Both the position numbers and the translations under genes were made by a program. The notes under the pieces are model-generated. The model was not told the DNA's origin and made no database searches. It saw only the letters and a program-made list of their open reading frames with translations. From contig CAJYKO010000032.1 in the NCBI GenBank assembly GCA_913775215.1, forward strand, positions 1-29,656: a stretch of 29,656 nucleotides of DNA, given 5' to 3'. The DNA comes from an uncultured Devosia sp. GTDB lineage: Bacteria > Pseudomonadota > Alphaproteobacteria > Rhizobiales > Devosiaceae. Of the stretch, positions 7,130 through 14,245 are shown piece after piece; position 1 is the first letter of the stretch; every line of letters starts with the position of its first letter.

Positions 7130-7783
7130 GTGCCCAAACTAGCCGTTGTCTTGTTCGGTCTGGCCATTTGCTACTTTCCCTCTCACGTGAACCCGCTCAA
7201 TCGGCTTCTCGGTGTAGACATCGGATTTAAGGGGCCGTCCACCATTGTCTTATGGAATTGGCTGGCTGTGGGCGCACTTTTGGCATTCGTACTGGTGGTG
7301 GAGCGCAAGTCTGTTGCGTCCATTCTGATCAAGCGCCCCAATGGCAAAGATATCGAAACCGCCCTGTTTTACTGGGGCATAGCAATGGCATGGTCCTGGC
7401 TTGCGATGACGCTCCTGCCGCCGGTTCAAGACGCAGGGACAGCCTCGTTGGTCGCACTACCAATTCCCATCCTGCTGGCAATAATCGTTACCACGGCAAT
7501 TACGGAAGAGATTTTGTTCCGCGGCTACCCAATAGAGCGCATCAACGACATCACATCAACGACGTGGGCTGGGCCGGCCCTGAGCCTCATGGTCTTCCTT
7601 GTCCCGCATCTGACTTTTTTCGGACCGGGCTGGCTTTTGTATCATGGGGGCGGTACAGCAATGATCTATGCTCTTTACATGCGCAGGCGAAACCTGATCG
7701 CCTGCATGCTTTTGCATTTACTAGTCAATGCGCCCATTCTGATCCCTGCATCAGGTCTATTCAGTCAGACTCCGGCATCTTAA
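7130..7783 (+). CDS. CPBP-family intramembrane metalloprotease
   Basis: This 217-residue membrane protein carries the CPBP/Abi signatures. EEILFRGYPIER gives the catalytic Glu126-Glu127 and Arg131 (EExxxR). His160 lies in PHLTFFG and His196/Asn200 in HLLVN. About six hydrophobic helices are visible. The family includes type II CAAX prenyl proteases and bacteriocin-immunity proteins; which role applies here is unknown. The start is GTG 7130 with GGAG six bases upstream. It stands alone between two accessory fragments. Confidence 0.88.
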   Translation: MPKLAVVLFGLAICYFPSHVNPLNRLLGVDIGFKGPSTIVLWNWLAVGALLAFVLVVERKSVASILIKRPNGKDIETALFYWGIAMAWSWLAMTLLPPVQDAGTASLVALPIPILLAIIVTTAITEEILFRGYPIERINDITSTTWAGPALSLMVFLVPHLTFFGPGWLLYHGGGTAMIYALYMRRRNLIACMLLHLLVNAPILIPASGLFSQTPAS

Positions 7784-7794
7784 GGCTTCATGAC

Positions 7795-7925
7795 GTTTGG
7801 TTTTGGGTAGTTCGCCTTACTAAGGCTATGACTTAAATCGGGTCGGCAGCCGACGGGCAGGAATGCGCCCCATTCCGGTCATCAAACGCCCCTTGGCGAA
7901 CTCCCGAAAGCGGACATCGCCATTG
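7795..7925 (+). repeat. Interspersed intergenic repeat, copy 4
   Basis: The core lies at 7865-7883 (GCGCCCCATTCCGGTCATC), with GGGTCGGCAGCCGACGGGCAG before it and GAACTCCCGAAAGCGGACAT after it. A palindrome GCCTTA-C-TAAGGC occurs at 7814-7826. The right part is read as the C-terminus of the minus-strand gene at 7826-8146. Confidence 0.7.
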
Positions 7926-8146
7926 GCCCAAAGAACGACCTGTGTGGGGGTCAGTTTCGCCGCAGCGAGGAACCGGGGAGCAGGGTCGTTGTCCTTGGTG
8001 GTGACGGCAAATACTCGCATTTGCTGTTCATTGACCAAGCCAGACACTCTCAGTAACGTAATCGAACACTTCTGAGGAGAAGGAGGCACATATGCATAAG
8101 CCAGATTCAGTCTGCCGTTCACACGGTATGTGCCACGCAACTTCAT
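7826..8146 (-). CDS. Small hypothetical protein whose C-terminus is repeat-derived
   Basis: A strong ribosome site (AAAGGAGG) lies about 7 bp before ATG 8146, a good sign that this 106-residue gene is or was expressed. The first 75 or so residues (from MKLRGTYRVNG to TPTQVVLW) form a compact, unrecognised domain without a signal peptide or cysteine motif. The last 30 or so are translated from the interspersed repeat (the KGRLMTGMGRIPARR region), so the original 3' end has been replaced. It diverges from the GNAT gene at 8202. Function is unknown and the product may not be functional. Confidence 0.5.
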   Translation of the reverse strand: MKLRGTYRVNGRLNLAYAYVPPSPQKCSITLLRVSGLVNEQQMRVFAVTTKDNDPAPRFLAAAKLTPTQVVLWANGDVRFREFAKGRLMTGMGRIPARRLPTRFKS

Positions 8147-8201
8147 CGTTGCCTCCTTTCTTTGCGGCCGTCGTCGACGCCGCTCTCAGGATTGTTTCAA
8201 C

Positions 8202-9152
8202 TTGCAACAACTTCAACCCTCCGGCTTTCCAGCCGTCGCACCGCTTTTTCGAAACCTAAGTCTTCTTCACGGCAGCGTTAGAGCTGTTCTCCACGATCCA
8301 TCGCTTGGCCAAATCTGGATCAATGATCCAAAAGCGCCAGAGCAGGCTATCTTACGTGGGCCGGAGGGAATGTATCTCGCCGGTAACCCGGGCCTTGGCC
8401 TTAGCGAGCTAAAGGACACCCTTGCGGACTGGGACTACTTGTACCCCGATGCGCAGTGGCTTCCCGTTGTCAACGACGTTTTACCCAATCGCTTCATGAT
8501 TGCTCATGACCGAATGCGGCTGGCGCTTGAAACGCGGCCAACTCTATCCTCAAAAGTTCCTGATAATTTGGAGGTGATCGTCAGCTCCGACACCTTGGAA
8601 ACGTCAATTGAGCACGCAGGCCAGATCATTTCGCGCTGCACTGTCGATATGGCGGTGAACGGTTACGCTGAGTTTGGCATATGGACACACCAAGCTCATC
8701 AAGGGCGAGGTTTAGCCAAAGTGGCAGCTTACTCTAGTATCGTCCGAGCTATCGAGCAGGGTATCACGAGCTTTGGATGGCACTGCCATGCGTCGAATAC
8801 CCGTTCACTTGGGGTCGCAACCTCCCTCGGGTTCAGAGTGACAGATCACTACCAAGCCTATAGTGCCAGCTTGCCCGCCGAGAATGACGGTGATCTCGAA
8901 GTGGCCCGGTGCCTGGATCTGGCGGTCCATTTTGATGCCGGAGCTTCAGAAATGTCATGGCTCAACTACCATGCGGCAGCTGGCTGGGCCTTGGCAGGAG
9001 AGTTGGGTAAAGCGCTGAGCGCTGTCGAACGTCTCGTAGCGCAAAAATGGAATGGCAAGGCCGAGTGGCTCGAAGCACATTGGGCCTTTGAGAAGATTCG
9101 CGCAGATCCTCGTTTCCTCGCCGCAGTTGAGATCCAACGAAAGGCCCATTAA
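8202..9152 (+). CDS. GNAT N-acetyltransferase with a C-terminal helical extension
   Basis: The acetyl-CoA-binding motif A is HQGRGLAKVAAYSSIVRAI, preceded by the strand GYAEFGIWTH and followed by FGWHCHASNTRSLGVATSLG, the pattern of ZmaR-like GNAT enzymes. The N-terminal half is a variable substrate domain. About 80 residues after the GNAT fold form a helical, TPR-like tail (AAAGWALAGELGKALSAVER). TTG 8202 is proposed as start (about 316 residues), because codons further upstream are antisense to the divergent gene and give an Arg-rich, unlikely N-terminus; the ribosome site is weak (CAGGA). The substrate is unknown; self-protection against an amino-containing antibiotic is a guess. Confidence 0.75.
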   Translation: MQQLQPSGFPAVAPLFRNLSLLHGSVRAVLHDPSLGQIWINDPKAPEQAILRGPEGMYLAGNPGLGLSELKDTLADWDYLYPDAQWLPVVNDVLPNRFMIAHDRMRLALETRPTLSSKVPDNLEVIVSSDTLETSIEHAGQIISRCTVDMAVNGYAEFGIWTHQAHQGRGLAKVAAYSSIVRAIEQGITSFGWHCHASNTRSLGVATSLGFRVTDHYQAYSASLPAENDGDLEVARCLDLAVHFDAGASEMSWLNYHAAAGWALAGELGKALSAVERLVAQKWNGKAEWLEAHWAFEKIRADPRFLAAVEIQRKAH

Positions 9153-9187
9153 TGATAGCGGACTTTCTAGGACCCTGACCGTTACAA

Positions 9188-9213
9188 GTCGGCGTGTAGA
9201 ATTGCACGCCGAC
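9188..9213. other. Perfect stem-loop downstream of the GNAT gene
   Basis: GTCGGCGTG and CACGCCGAC form a 9-bp stem around TAGAATTG, 35 bp after the stop. No U-tract follows on either strand, so intrinsic termination is uncertain; it may protect a 3' end. The stretch 9153-9523 has no intact gene: it holds this hairpin, a possible thiolase scrap and repeat copy 5. Confidence 0.5.
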
Positions 9214-9369
9214 CATCATCTGACCACGAAATGAGGCGCCTGGGCCACCGTCTACAGTTCGGGCCAAGTTATCTCCTCGACGACGGCCATCGCGCCACCC
9301 AATCCATCGGCCATGCACAGTATCTCCGATATCTATGAGGCAGCTTTCGAGAAGCGATCCATGCGGTCC

Positions 9370-9510
9370 GAATGACCCGGAACGGGTCGTAGTCTGAATG
9401 CCTTTGCGGGGTCGGCAGCGGTCTGGCAGCGACGCGCCCCATTTCAGACGTTAGACACGAGCTGGCGAATTCCGAAAAGCGGACATTCCTTTCGCTTCCC
9501 GGCGACAAGC
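9370..9510 (+). repeat. Interspersed intergenic repeat, copy 5 (longest 5' part)
   Basis: AATGACCCGGAACGGGTCG (9371-9389) includes a 6-bp stem GACCCG/CGGGTC. Then come CTTTGCGGGGTCGGCAGCGG, the core at 9434-9452 (GCGCCCCATTTCAGACGTT) and TTCCGAAAAGCGGACATTCC. The 5' part matches the sequence just left of the IS1182 element at 26907, which helps define the repeat length. Confidence 0.7.
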
Positions 9511-9523
9511 TCTTGGGGGCTGG

Positions 9524-9972
9524 TCAGCTTCTAGTCCGTTTCGTCAGAAATCCGGATTTGGTGGAACTGCTTGGTTGGATTGGGTCCAAGGGGTTGCCGT
9601 ATAGGTCCTTGAACACAGCAACCGTCCCATAGTGCTCCTGTCTCGGCTGCTCGCAGAACGCCACCCCTGCAGCCAGGTAGCGCGCATGATCACAGGCGAA
9701 GTTGTCCGTTTCTAGGAATAGAAAAACACGACCGCCTGCCTGGCGTCCAACCGCGGCGGTCTGCTCGTCCCCGACGGCCTTCGCAAGAAGCAGCGATACC
9801 TGACCACTTTCGGGGCCGACGACGACCCAGCGCTTTTTTTCGACAATCTCGTGTCGTCCCTCAGCTCGAAGTCGAGTTTGCCGACATAGAAGGCGATCGC
9901 CTCGTCGTAGTCGCGCACCAGCAGCGATACGAGGGACAATCGTTGGTGTAAAATCGTCTCGTCCAGCGTCAT
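9524..9972 (-). pseudogene. VOC-family (glyoxalase/bleomycin-resistance fold) protein, frameshifted
   Basis: The start (ATG 9972) overlaps the stop of the upstream nucleotidyltransferase. The first segment, containing LSLVSLLVRDYDEAIAFYVG, is a classic VOC first beta-alpha unit. At about 9850 the frame must shift by one base. The downstream frame continues VEKKRWVVVGPESGQVSLLL, GGRVFLFLETDNF and YGTVAVFKDLYGNPLDPIQ, the metal-ligand end of the fold. Adding one base between GACGACAC and GAGATTGTC restores a protein of about 149 residues. This is a recent lesion or a sequence error. VOC proteins of this type act on or sequester small molecules; the substrate is not predictable. Confidence 0.8.
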
Positions 9973-10783
9973 TGCGGGTCAACGCGGTTTTGGGAATCCG
10001 CATTCTGAATAAGTTCCTGAAGCAGTCCAGGCATTGCTTTAGTCGGCTGCAACAGGGGATCATCGGAGCGCAGATATAGATAGATTTCAATACACGCCTC
10101 GATAGCCTTCCTGACGGAGGAAGCATTGTGATGGGCGACGGTAGAGGCCAGTTTTCCGTGCTCGTCCAGCCGAAGGGTCTCCAGGCGCCGCCCCCCCCCC
10201 GCTGGTTCTTGCCGGCGCGGCGATAGATCATTGGCCCGAGAACCTGCTCACGGAAGAAGCCAAGCATCCCAATTGCTTCGTAAAGTTCGCCGCGGGCAAG
10301 CTTGGTCGCGGCATAATGTAGCCAGATCCACGCCCGCGCTTCGAACCATTCTGAGGGAAGGTTGGGCCATTCGACGTCTCCAGCCTGCATACGCGCTTCG
10401 ATATCTGCCCAGTCCCTCGCAAATAAAATTGCCCGCCGTTCGATCTGATGATCGAAGTCGGACACGACGACGAATTTCAGATCGACGTGCAGAAGCGGCG
10501 GACCATACAGGCAGATCAGCAGGCGCGGCTCCCCGACATGCTCGCCGGTAAAGGCGGTGAGAAAATCGGTCAAGGCGCTGGCGAAAGCCAGTCGCGTCGC
10601 CATGACGTCGGCATAGCTTTCTTCATTGACGATGATGACGAAATCCAGGTCGGAATGTTCGTCCAGACCGCCGTGAATATATGAACCGCCGATCAGAAGC
10701 GCGCTGAATCGCGTGTCGGACGCTACCGCATTGCGGACGCGCTCCAGGACGGTGCCATGAGCTTGAGGAAGATTGCTGGGCAT
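9969..10783 (-). pseudogene. Nucleotidyltransferase-domain protein frameshifted in a ten-base homopolymer
   Basis: ATG 10783 has AGGAGA upstream. The N-terminal domain shows the nucleotidyltransferase signature GGSYIHGGLDEHSDLD (Gly-Gly-Ser at 32-34, Asp45 and Asp47), followed by a helical domain as in aminoglycoside-adenylyltransferase-like proteins. At 10191-10200 the coding strand has ten G. Beyond it the reading frame gives nonsense, while the correct frame continues RLETLRLDEHGKLASTVAHH and ends NADSQNRVDPQ at TGA 9971-9969, overlapping the VOC start. Eight or eleven G would restore about 270 residues. A phase-variable tract, a mutation or a sequencing error are all possible. Confidence 0.8.
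10191..10200. repeat. Ten-base C/G homopolymer inside the nucleotidyltransferase gene
   Basis: C10 on the plus strand (G10 in the coding strand). It is the longest homopolymer noticed in the window and lies exactly at the frame break, so slippage during replication or an error in sequencing is the likely cause. Confidence 0.9.
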
Positions 10784-11152
10784 TTGATTCTCCTGGCCAG
10801 CACTTCAGGATAAAACCGACCGCTCGCCCGTTGCAACCGGCCTGCGCCGGCCGCTCACGACTTGTCCTGTGCGTTCGCGTTGAATGGCCAACAACCGTTA
10901 TCGGTTTGCCAGCTGCCGAATTGCAGAGCGTCCCATTTTTCAAGACCGTGCTCGCGCTTTCCCAAAGGACGTCATCCGGTTTGTCTTGTCACCGCATCAT
11001 GGTGGTACTTTAGCAAACCGGTGGGTTTCATCTGCCCAAACCGTGATCGGAGGTTTCGCAGCTTTCGGCCAACGGGCGGCGGCCGACGAGCTACTGACAT
11101 ATGCTGACGTGATATGCGCCTAAGTCAGACTTAGTTTATTCACGGAGCCTTC
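10784..11152. other. Intergenic region without a supported gene
   Basis: These 369 bp hold the promoter side of the nucleotidyltransferase (left) and of the reductase at 11153 (right). A short plus-strand open frame at 10884-11123 has no ribosome site and no convincing homology. GGCCTGCGCCGGCC at about 10840 is locally self-complementary. Nothing else is recognisable. Confidence 0.5.
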
Positions 11153-11689
11153 ATGATCACCGGACACGTTTTTATCGGCACAAGCCTCGACGGTTTCATC
11201 GCTCGACGTGACGATGACATTACCTGGCTGACGGACTATCCGACCCTAGGCGAAGACCATGGCTTTGCCGACCATATGGCGCGTGTCGATGGCGTGATCA
11301 TGGGTCGCGGAACCTACAATGTCATCAAGAACATGCGCCCGTGGTACTATTCTAAGCCTGTGGTAGTTCTGAGTGGCTCGCTTCGACACACAGATATCCC
11401 AACCCAGATCTCGGACAAGGTTGAAATTCTAGATGTGCAGCCGGATGCAGCCATGCGCATCCTCGAAGATCGTGGTTGGAAGGCCGTCTATGTGGACGGG
11501 GGAACGGTCATTCAGTCATTTCTAAGAGCGGGGCTTATCGAGGACATTGTTATAAGCCGTATTCCGGTCCTGATCGGGGAAGGCATTCCGCTGTTTGGGC
11601 CTCTCAATGGCGACCTAATACTCGAACACGAGGAAACGCGCAGTTTTCCCTCTGGCATGGTGCAGTCGCGTTATCGGGTGAAACGTTAA
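11153..11689 (+). CDS. RibD C-terminal/dihydrofolate-reductase-like protein
   Basis: The 178-residue product has the DHFR-like fold of the YwjB/YyaP group. The opening strand is GHVFIGTSLDGFIAR, then VDGVIMGRGTYNVI (nucleotide-binding region), YSKPVVVLSG, VYVDGGTVIQSFLRAGLIED and the closing RIPVLIGEGIPLFG. These proteins probably reduce a pterin- or flavin-like substrate with NADPH, but most are uncharacterised. GGAG precedes ATG 11153. The gene stands alone, followed by repeat copy 6. Confidence 0.9.
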   Translation: MITGHVFIGTSLDGFIARRDDDITWLTDYPTLGEDHGFADHMARVDGVIMGRGTYNVIKNMRPWYYSKPVVVLSGSLRHTDIPTQISDKVEILDVQPDAAMRILEDRGWKAVYVDGGTVIQSFLRAGLIEDIVISRIPVLIGEGIPLFGPLNGDLILEHEETRSFPSGMVQSRYRVKR

Positions 11690-11749
11690 AGGCAGGCTGC
11701 AACCGAGCCACAGGGAAAACTGTGCGGACAGTTGGTACAATGCGGGCGC

Positions 11750-11890
11750 TCATCCTTCAATCGGTCGCTATGCGCCCCATTCCCGCCGTTCAAGCTGCAT
11801 TTTTGATTTCGCGAAAGCTACGGGTCCGCTTCGGCCGCCGCCAAGGCTGAAGTGGGGTAGGTAGCCGACAGTCCGCTTTTATTCTAGGTA
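11750..11890 (+). repeat. Interspersed intergenic repeat, copy 6
   Basis: The core lies at 11772-11790 (GCGCCCCATTCCCGCCGTT), then TTTGATTTCGCGAAAGCTAC and a tail GGCTGAAGTGGGGTAGG resembling the tail of copy 7 (GGCTGAAGTCGGGTGGG). It lies between the convergent 3' ends of the reductase and the efflux-operon GNAT gene; no gene is seen in 11690-11907. Confidence 0.7.
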
Positions 11891-11907
11891 GAGTAAAAGC
11901 AGACATT

Positions 11908-12477
11908 TTAGGCGGCGTTAAGTCGCTCCCATTCGTGTCGAAGGATCGCGTATTGCATCGTGTTTTCGTAGATTGGATTCCCGTCCGCGTCTGCCTGAAA
12001 AGTTACATATTCGAGAAAGATGCCCTCCTCGCGCATGCCTAGCTTCTCGCATAAGCGCCGCGATGGCGTATTGTGGTCTTCGACATAGGCATAGAGGCGC
12101 CGCATGCCGTGATTGGCGAAGAGGTCAGCGCATAATGCGCGTGCCGCCTCCAGAGCGTAGCCTTGCCCGCCGAAACTTGGATTAAAATTCCATCCTACTG
12201 ACGCCGTATCCGGACGTTCGCGCTCGCCTTCCGGCCACTTTGGATCGATGTGGACAAACAAGTCTCCGATGAGCTGCCCGGATCCCTTTAGACAGACTGC
12301 GATAAATTCATCGCCTTGTGAGCGTTTCGCCGCTTCTTCTCTGGCGGCAGCGAGGTCAGCAAGTTTGAGCGAGAAGAAGCAGCTCGCTGTCGGCGCCTTT
12401 AGATAGGCAAATAGCGATTCAGCGTCGCTTTCTTCAAACCTTCTCAGCACCAACCGGTCAGTCTGCAGACTATTCAA
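11908..12477 (-). CDS. RimJ/RimL-type GNAT N-acetyltransferase
   Basis: The start is TTG 12477, which overlaps the histidine-kinase stop and has GGAGAA about 6 bp upstream. The 189-residue product begins LQTDRLVLRRFEESDAESLF, typical of the RimJ/RimL-like GNAT group. The acetyl-CoA loop lies in SFGGQGYALEAARALC, followed by RLYAYVEDHNTPSRRLCEKL. It is the last gene of the efflux operon and is translationally coupled to the kinase. Members of this group acetylate ribosomal proteins, amino acids or drugs. Position after an efflux system and its two-component regulator suggests a drug- or stress-related substrate, which is inference. Confidence 0.88.
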   Translation of the reverse strand: MNSLQTDRLVLRRFEESDAESLFAYLKAPTASCFFSLKLADLAAAREEAAKRSQGDEFIAVCLKGSGQLIGDLFVHIDPKWPEGERERPDTASVGWNFNPSFGGQGYALEAARALCADLFANHGMRRLYAYVEDHNTPSRRLCEKLGMREEGIFLEYVTFQADADGNPIYENTMQYAILRHEWERLNAA

Positions 12478-13561
12478 AGGCTTTCTCCCGTCGTAAATCT
12501 GCTTTTGTGGCCGGCAAAGTGACCGTGATGCGCGCGCCATGACCGGGGGCGTTTTCACTGCGCACTTGGCCGTCATGCGCATGGGCGATGGCTCTGACGA
12601 CCGACAGCCCCAAGCCGCTACCGCCCTTATCCCGCGCTCGAGACTCTTCGTCCCGCCAGAATGGCTCAAAGGCATTCCTGAGCGCTTCAGGCGATAGCCC
12701 TCCACCATTGTCGGTGACCGTCAACACGGCGTGGCCCTGCTCCAGTTTGGTGGCAATCGCAAGCGGCTCACCCGCGGCGTAGCGCATGGCGTTGTCGATG
12801 AGGGCCAGGACGACTTGATGAAGTCTTGCAGGATCGGCAGCAGCGGGCGCTGGTTCGAGATCAAGATGAAGGCTCATCGATTTTGCATGCAACGCATCGG
12901 CCGAGAGATCGGTCGCGGCGCGCACAATGCTTGCCAGGTCCGTGTCGACCACGGACAGTTCGAGCGTACCTGCATTGAATAGGCCAAGCGTGCGCAGGTC
13001 CTCGACGATCCGCGTCATGCCATCGACCTGGCCGATCAGCAACGCAACAAGATCGTCATCTAGGGTAAAGACGCCATCGGCGACGCCCTGCAAGCGGCCC
13101 TTCAGGATGGTCAAAGGCGTCCGCAATTCGTGGGCCGCGGCAGAATTTGAGTAGCGCAATTCGGCTTCGGCGCGTACGAGGCGCTCAGCCATGGCGTTGA
13201 AATCCTCGACGAGTCGGGCAGATTCGCCAAAGCCCTTGATGTGGGGATTGGCGCGAGCAGTGAGATCGCCTGCAGCAACGGCTCGGATGGCGCGCGCGAC
13301 TTCGAGGAGAGGGACCACGATCCGCCGGGAGAGCCAGACGCCGCCAAAGGCGGCGATGGGAAGAACGATCGCCAGCGTCAGCAGCAAATAGCTCCAGTCG
13401 ATCCACGACCAGAAAGTCTCCGTTTCCGAGACCTGCGGAAAGAGGCGCTGGACGAGATCGAAATAGGTTGGAAAGCCGAGATAGGCCACGAGGGCACCAG
13501 CGACGGCGAGCGCTATCGCGATCAAGACGATCTGTAGCGCAGTCCCGACCTGTCTAGCCAT
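12470..13561 (-). CDS. Sensor histidine kinase, BaeS/AdeS-like
   Basis: The start is ATG 13561, overlapping the response-regulator stop (ATGGCTAG); a TTG at 13585 is less likely. The product has about 363 residues. Membrane helices at about 7-27 and 56-76 enclose a short periplasmic loop of only about 28 residues. A HAMP linker follows, then the phosphorylated His144 in AAAHELRTPLTILKG, and the ATP-binding domain with DNAMRYA, DNGGGLSPEAL and KGGSGLGLSVV. The short periplasmic loop suggests sensing within the membrane rather than of a soluble ligand. With the adjacent regulator it probably controls the efflux genes of its own operon. Confidence 0.92.
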   Translation of the reverse strand: MARQVGTALQIVLIAIALAVAGALVAYLGFPTYFDLVQRLFPQVSETETFWSWIDWSYLLLTLAIVLPIAAFGGVWLSRRIVVPLLEVARAIRAVAAGDLTARANPHIKGFGESARLVEDFNAMAERLVRAEAELRYSNSAAAHELRTPLTILKGRLQGVADGVFTLDDDLVALLIGQVDGMTRIVEDLRTLGLFNAGTLELSVVDTDLASIVRAATDLSADALHAKSMSLHLDLEPAPAAADPARLHQVVLALIDNAMRYAAGEPLAIATKLEQGHAVLTVTDNGGGLSPEALRNAFEPFWRDEESRARDKGGSGLGLSVVRAIAHAHDGQVRSENAPGHGARITVTLPATKADLRREKAFE

Positions 13562-14237
13562 TTGGTGTATCCAGGCGATAGCCAACGCCGCGGATGCCGG
13601 TGATCAGATCGGGCAATCCTGCAGCGCCGAGCTTTCGGCGAAGATTGCTCATATGGCTATCGACGGTGCGGTTCATCGCCTCGCCTTCCGGCAGGCAAGC
13701 ATCGATCAACTCGCTCCGCTCGAACACCCGATTGGGGGAGCGCGCCATATGTTCGAGCAGCCGATACTCGGTGCGCGTGAGTCCCAAAATACCGGTGCCG
13801 ACCTGTACGGTCATGGCGTCGCTATCGATGCTGAGCGGGCCGAGCCGCAAGACGGAAGTCGGCCGGCCGCCCTGGCTGCGGCGCAGGATGGCGCGTGCGC
13901 GCGCGACGACCTCCAGAGGGTTGAACGGCTTGACCACATAATCGTCAGCGCCGAGCCGAAGCGCCTGGAGCTTATCAAGATCCTCGGCCAGGGCGGTGAC
14001 CATGATGACGGGCGTATCGTCGACGCTGCGCAGCGCTGCAAGCGTTTCAAAACCATCCATCTTAGGCATCTTAACGTCGAGCACCACAAGATCGGGCTTC
14101 AGCCGCTGATGATGTGAAAGACCAACAACGGGATCTGTTGCGCTGACGGTTCGGTAGCCGTCGCGCTCGAAATAGGCCTGCAGGATGCGGACGATTTCGA
14201 TGTCGTCCTCGATGATGAGAATGAGCTGATTGGTCAT
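13554..14237 (-). CDS. OmpR-family response regulator, BaeR/AdeR-like
   Basis: This 227-residue protein has a receiver domain with the acidic pocket IIEDD (about 9-12), the phosphorylated Asp54 in VVLDVKMPKMDG and Lys in DDYVVKPFNP. A winged-helix DNA-binding domain follows (GLTRTEYRLLEHMARSPNR and MNRTVDSHMSNLRRKLG). The pattern NRTVDSHMSNLRRKL is shared with BaeR/AdeR-type regulators that activate RND efflux operons. It starts 8 bp after the ABC-exporter stop and overlaps the kinase gene, so it is encoded inside the operon it is likely to control. Confidence 0.93.
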   Translation of the reverse strand: MTNQLILIIEDDIEIVRILQAYFERDGYRTVSATDPVVGLSHHQRLKPDLVVLDVKMPKMDGFETLAALRSVDDTPVIMVTALAEDLDKLQALRLGADDYVVKPFNPLEVVARARAILRRSQGGRPTSVLRLGPLSIDSDAMTVQVGTGILGLTRTEYRLLEHMARSPNRVFERSELIDACLPEGEAMNRTVDSHMSNLRRKLGAAGLPDLITGIRGVGYRLDTPNG

Positions 14238-14245
14238 GGCACGGT

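Noticed and set aside
10884..11123. Possible remnant of an IS6-type transposase (AFPKDVIRFVLS, later NRWVSS)
   Set aside because: Only two short patches resemble the family, their spacing is wrong, and there is no catalytic residue or inverted end. Too weak to annotate.
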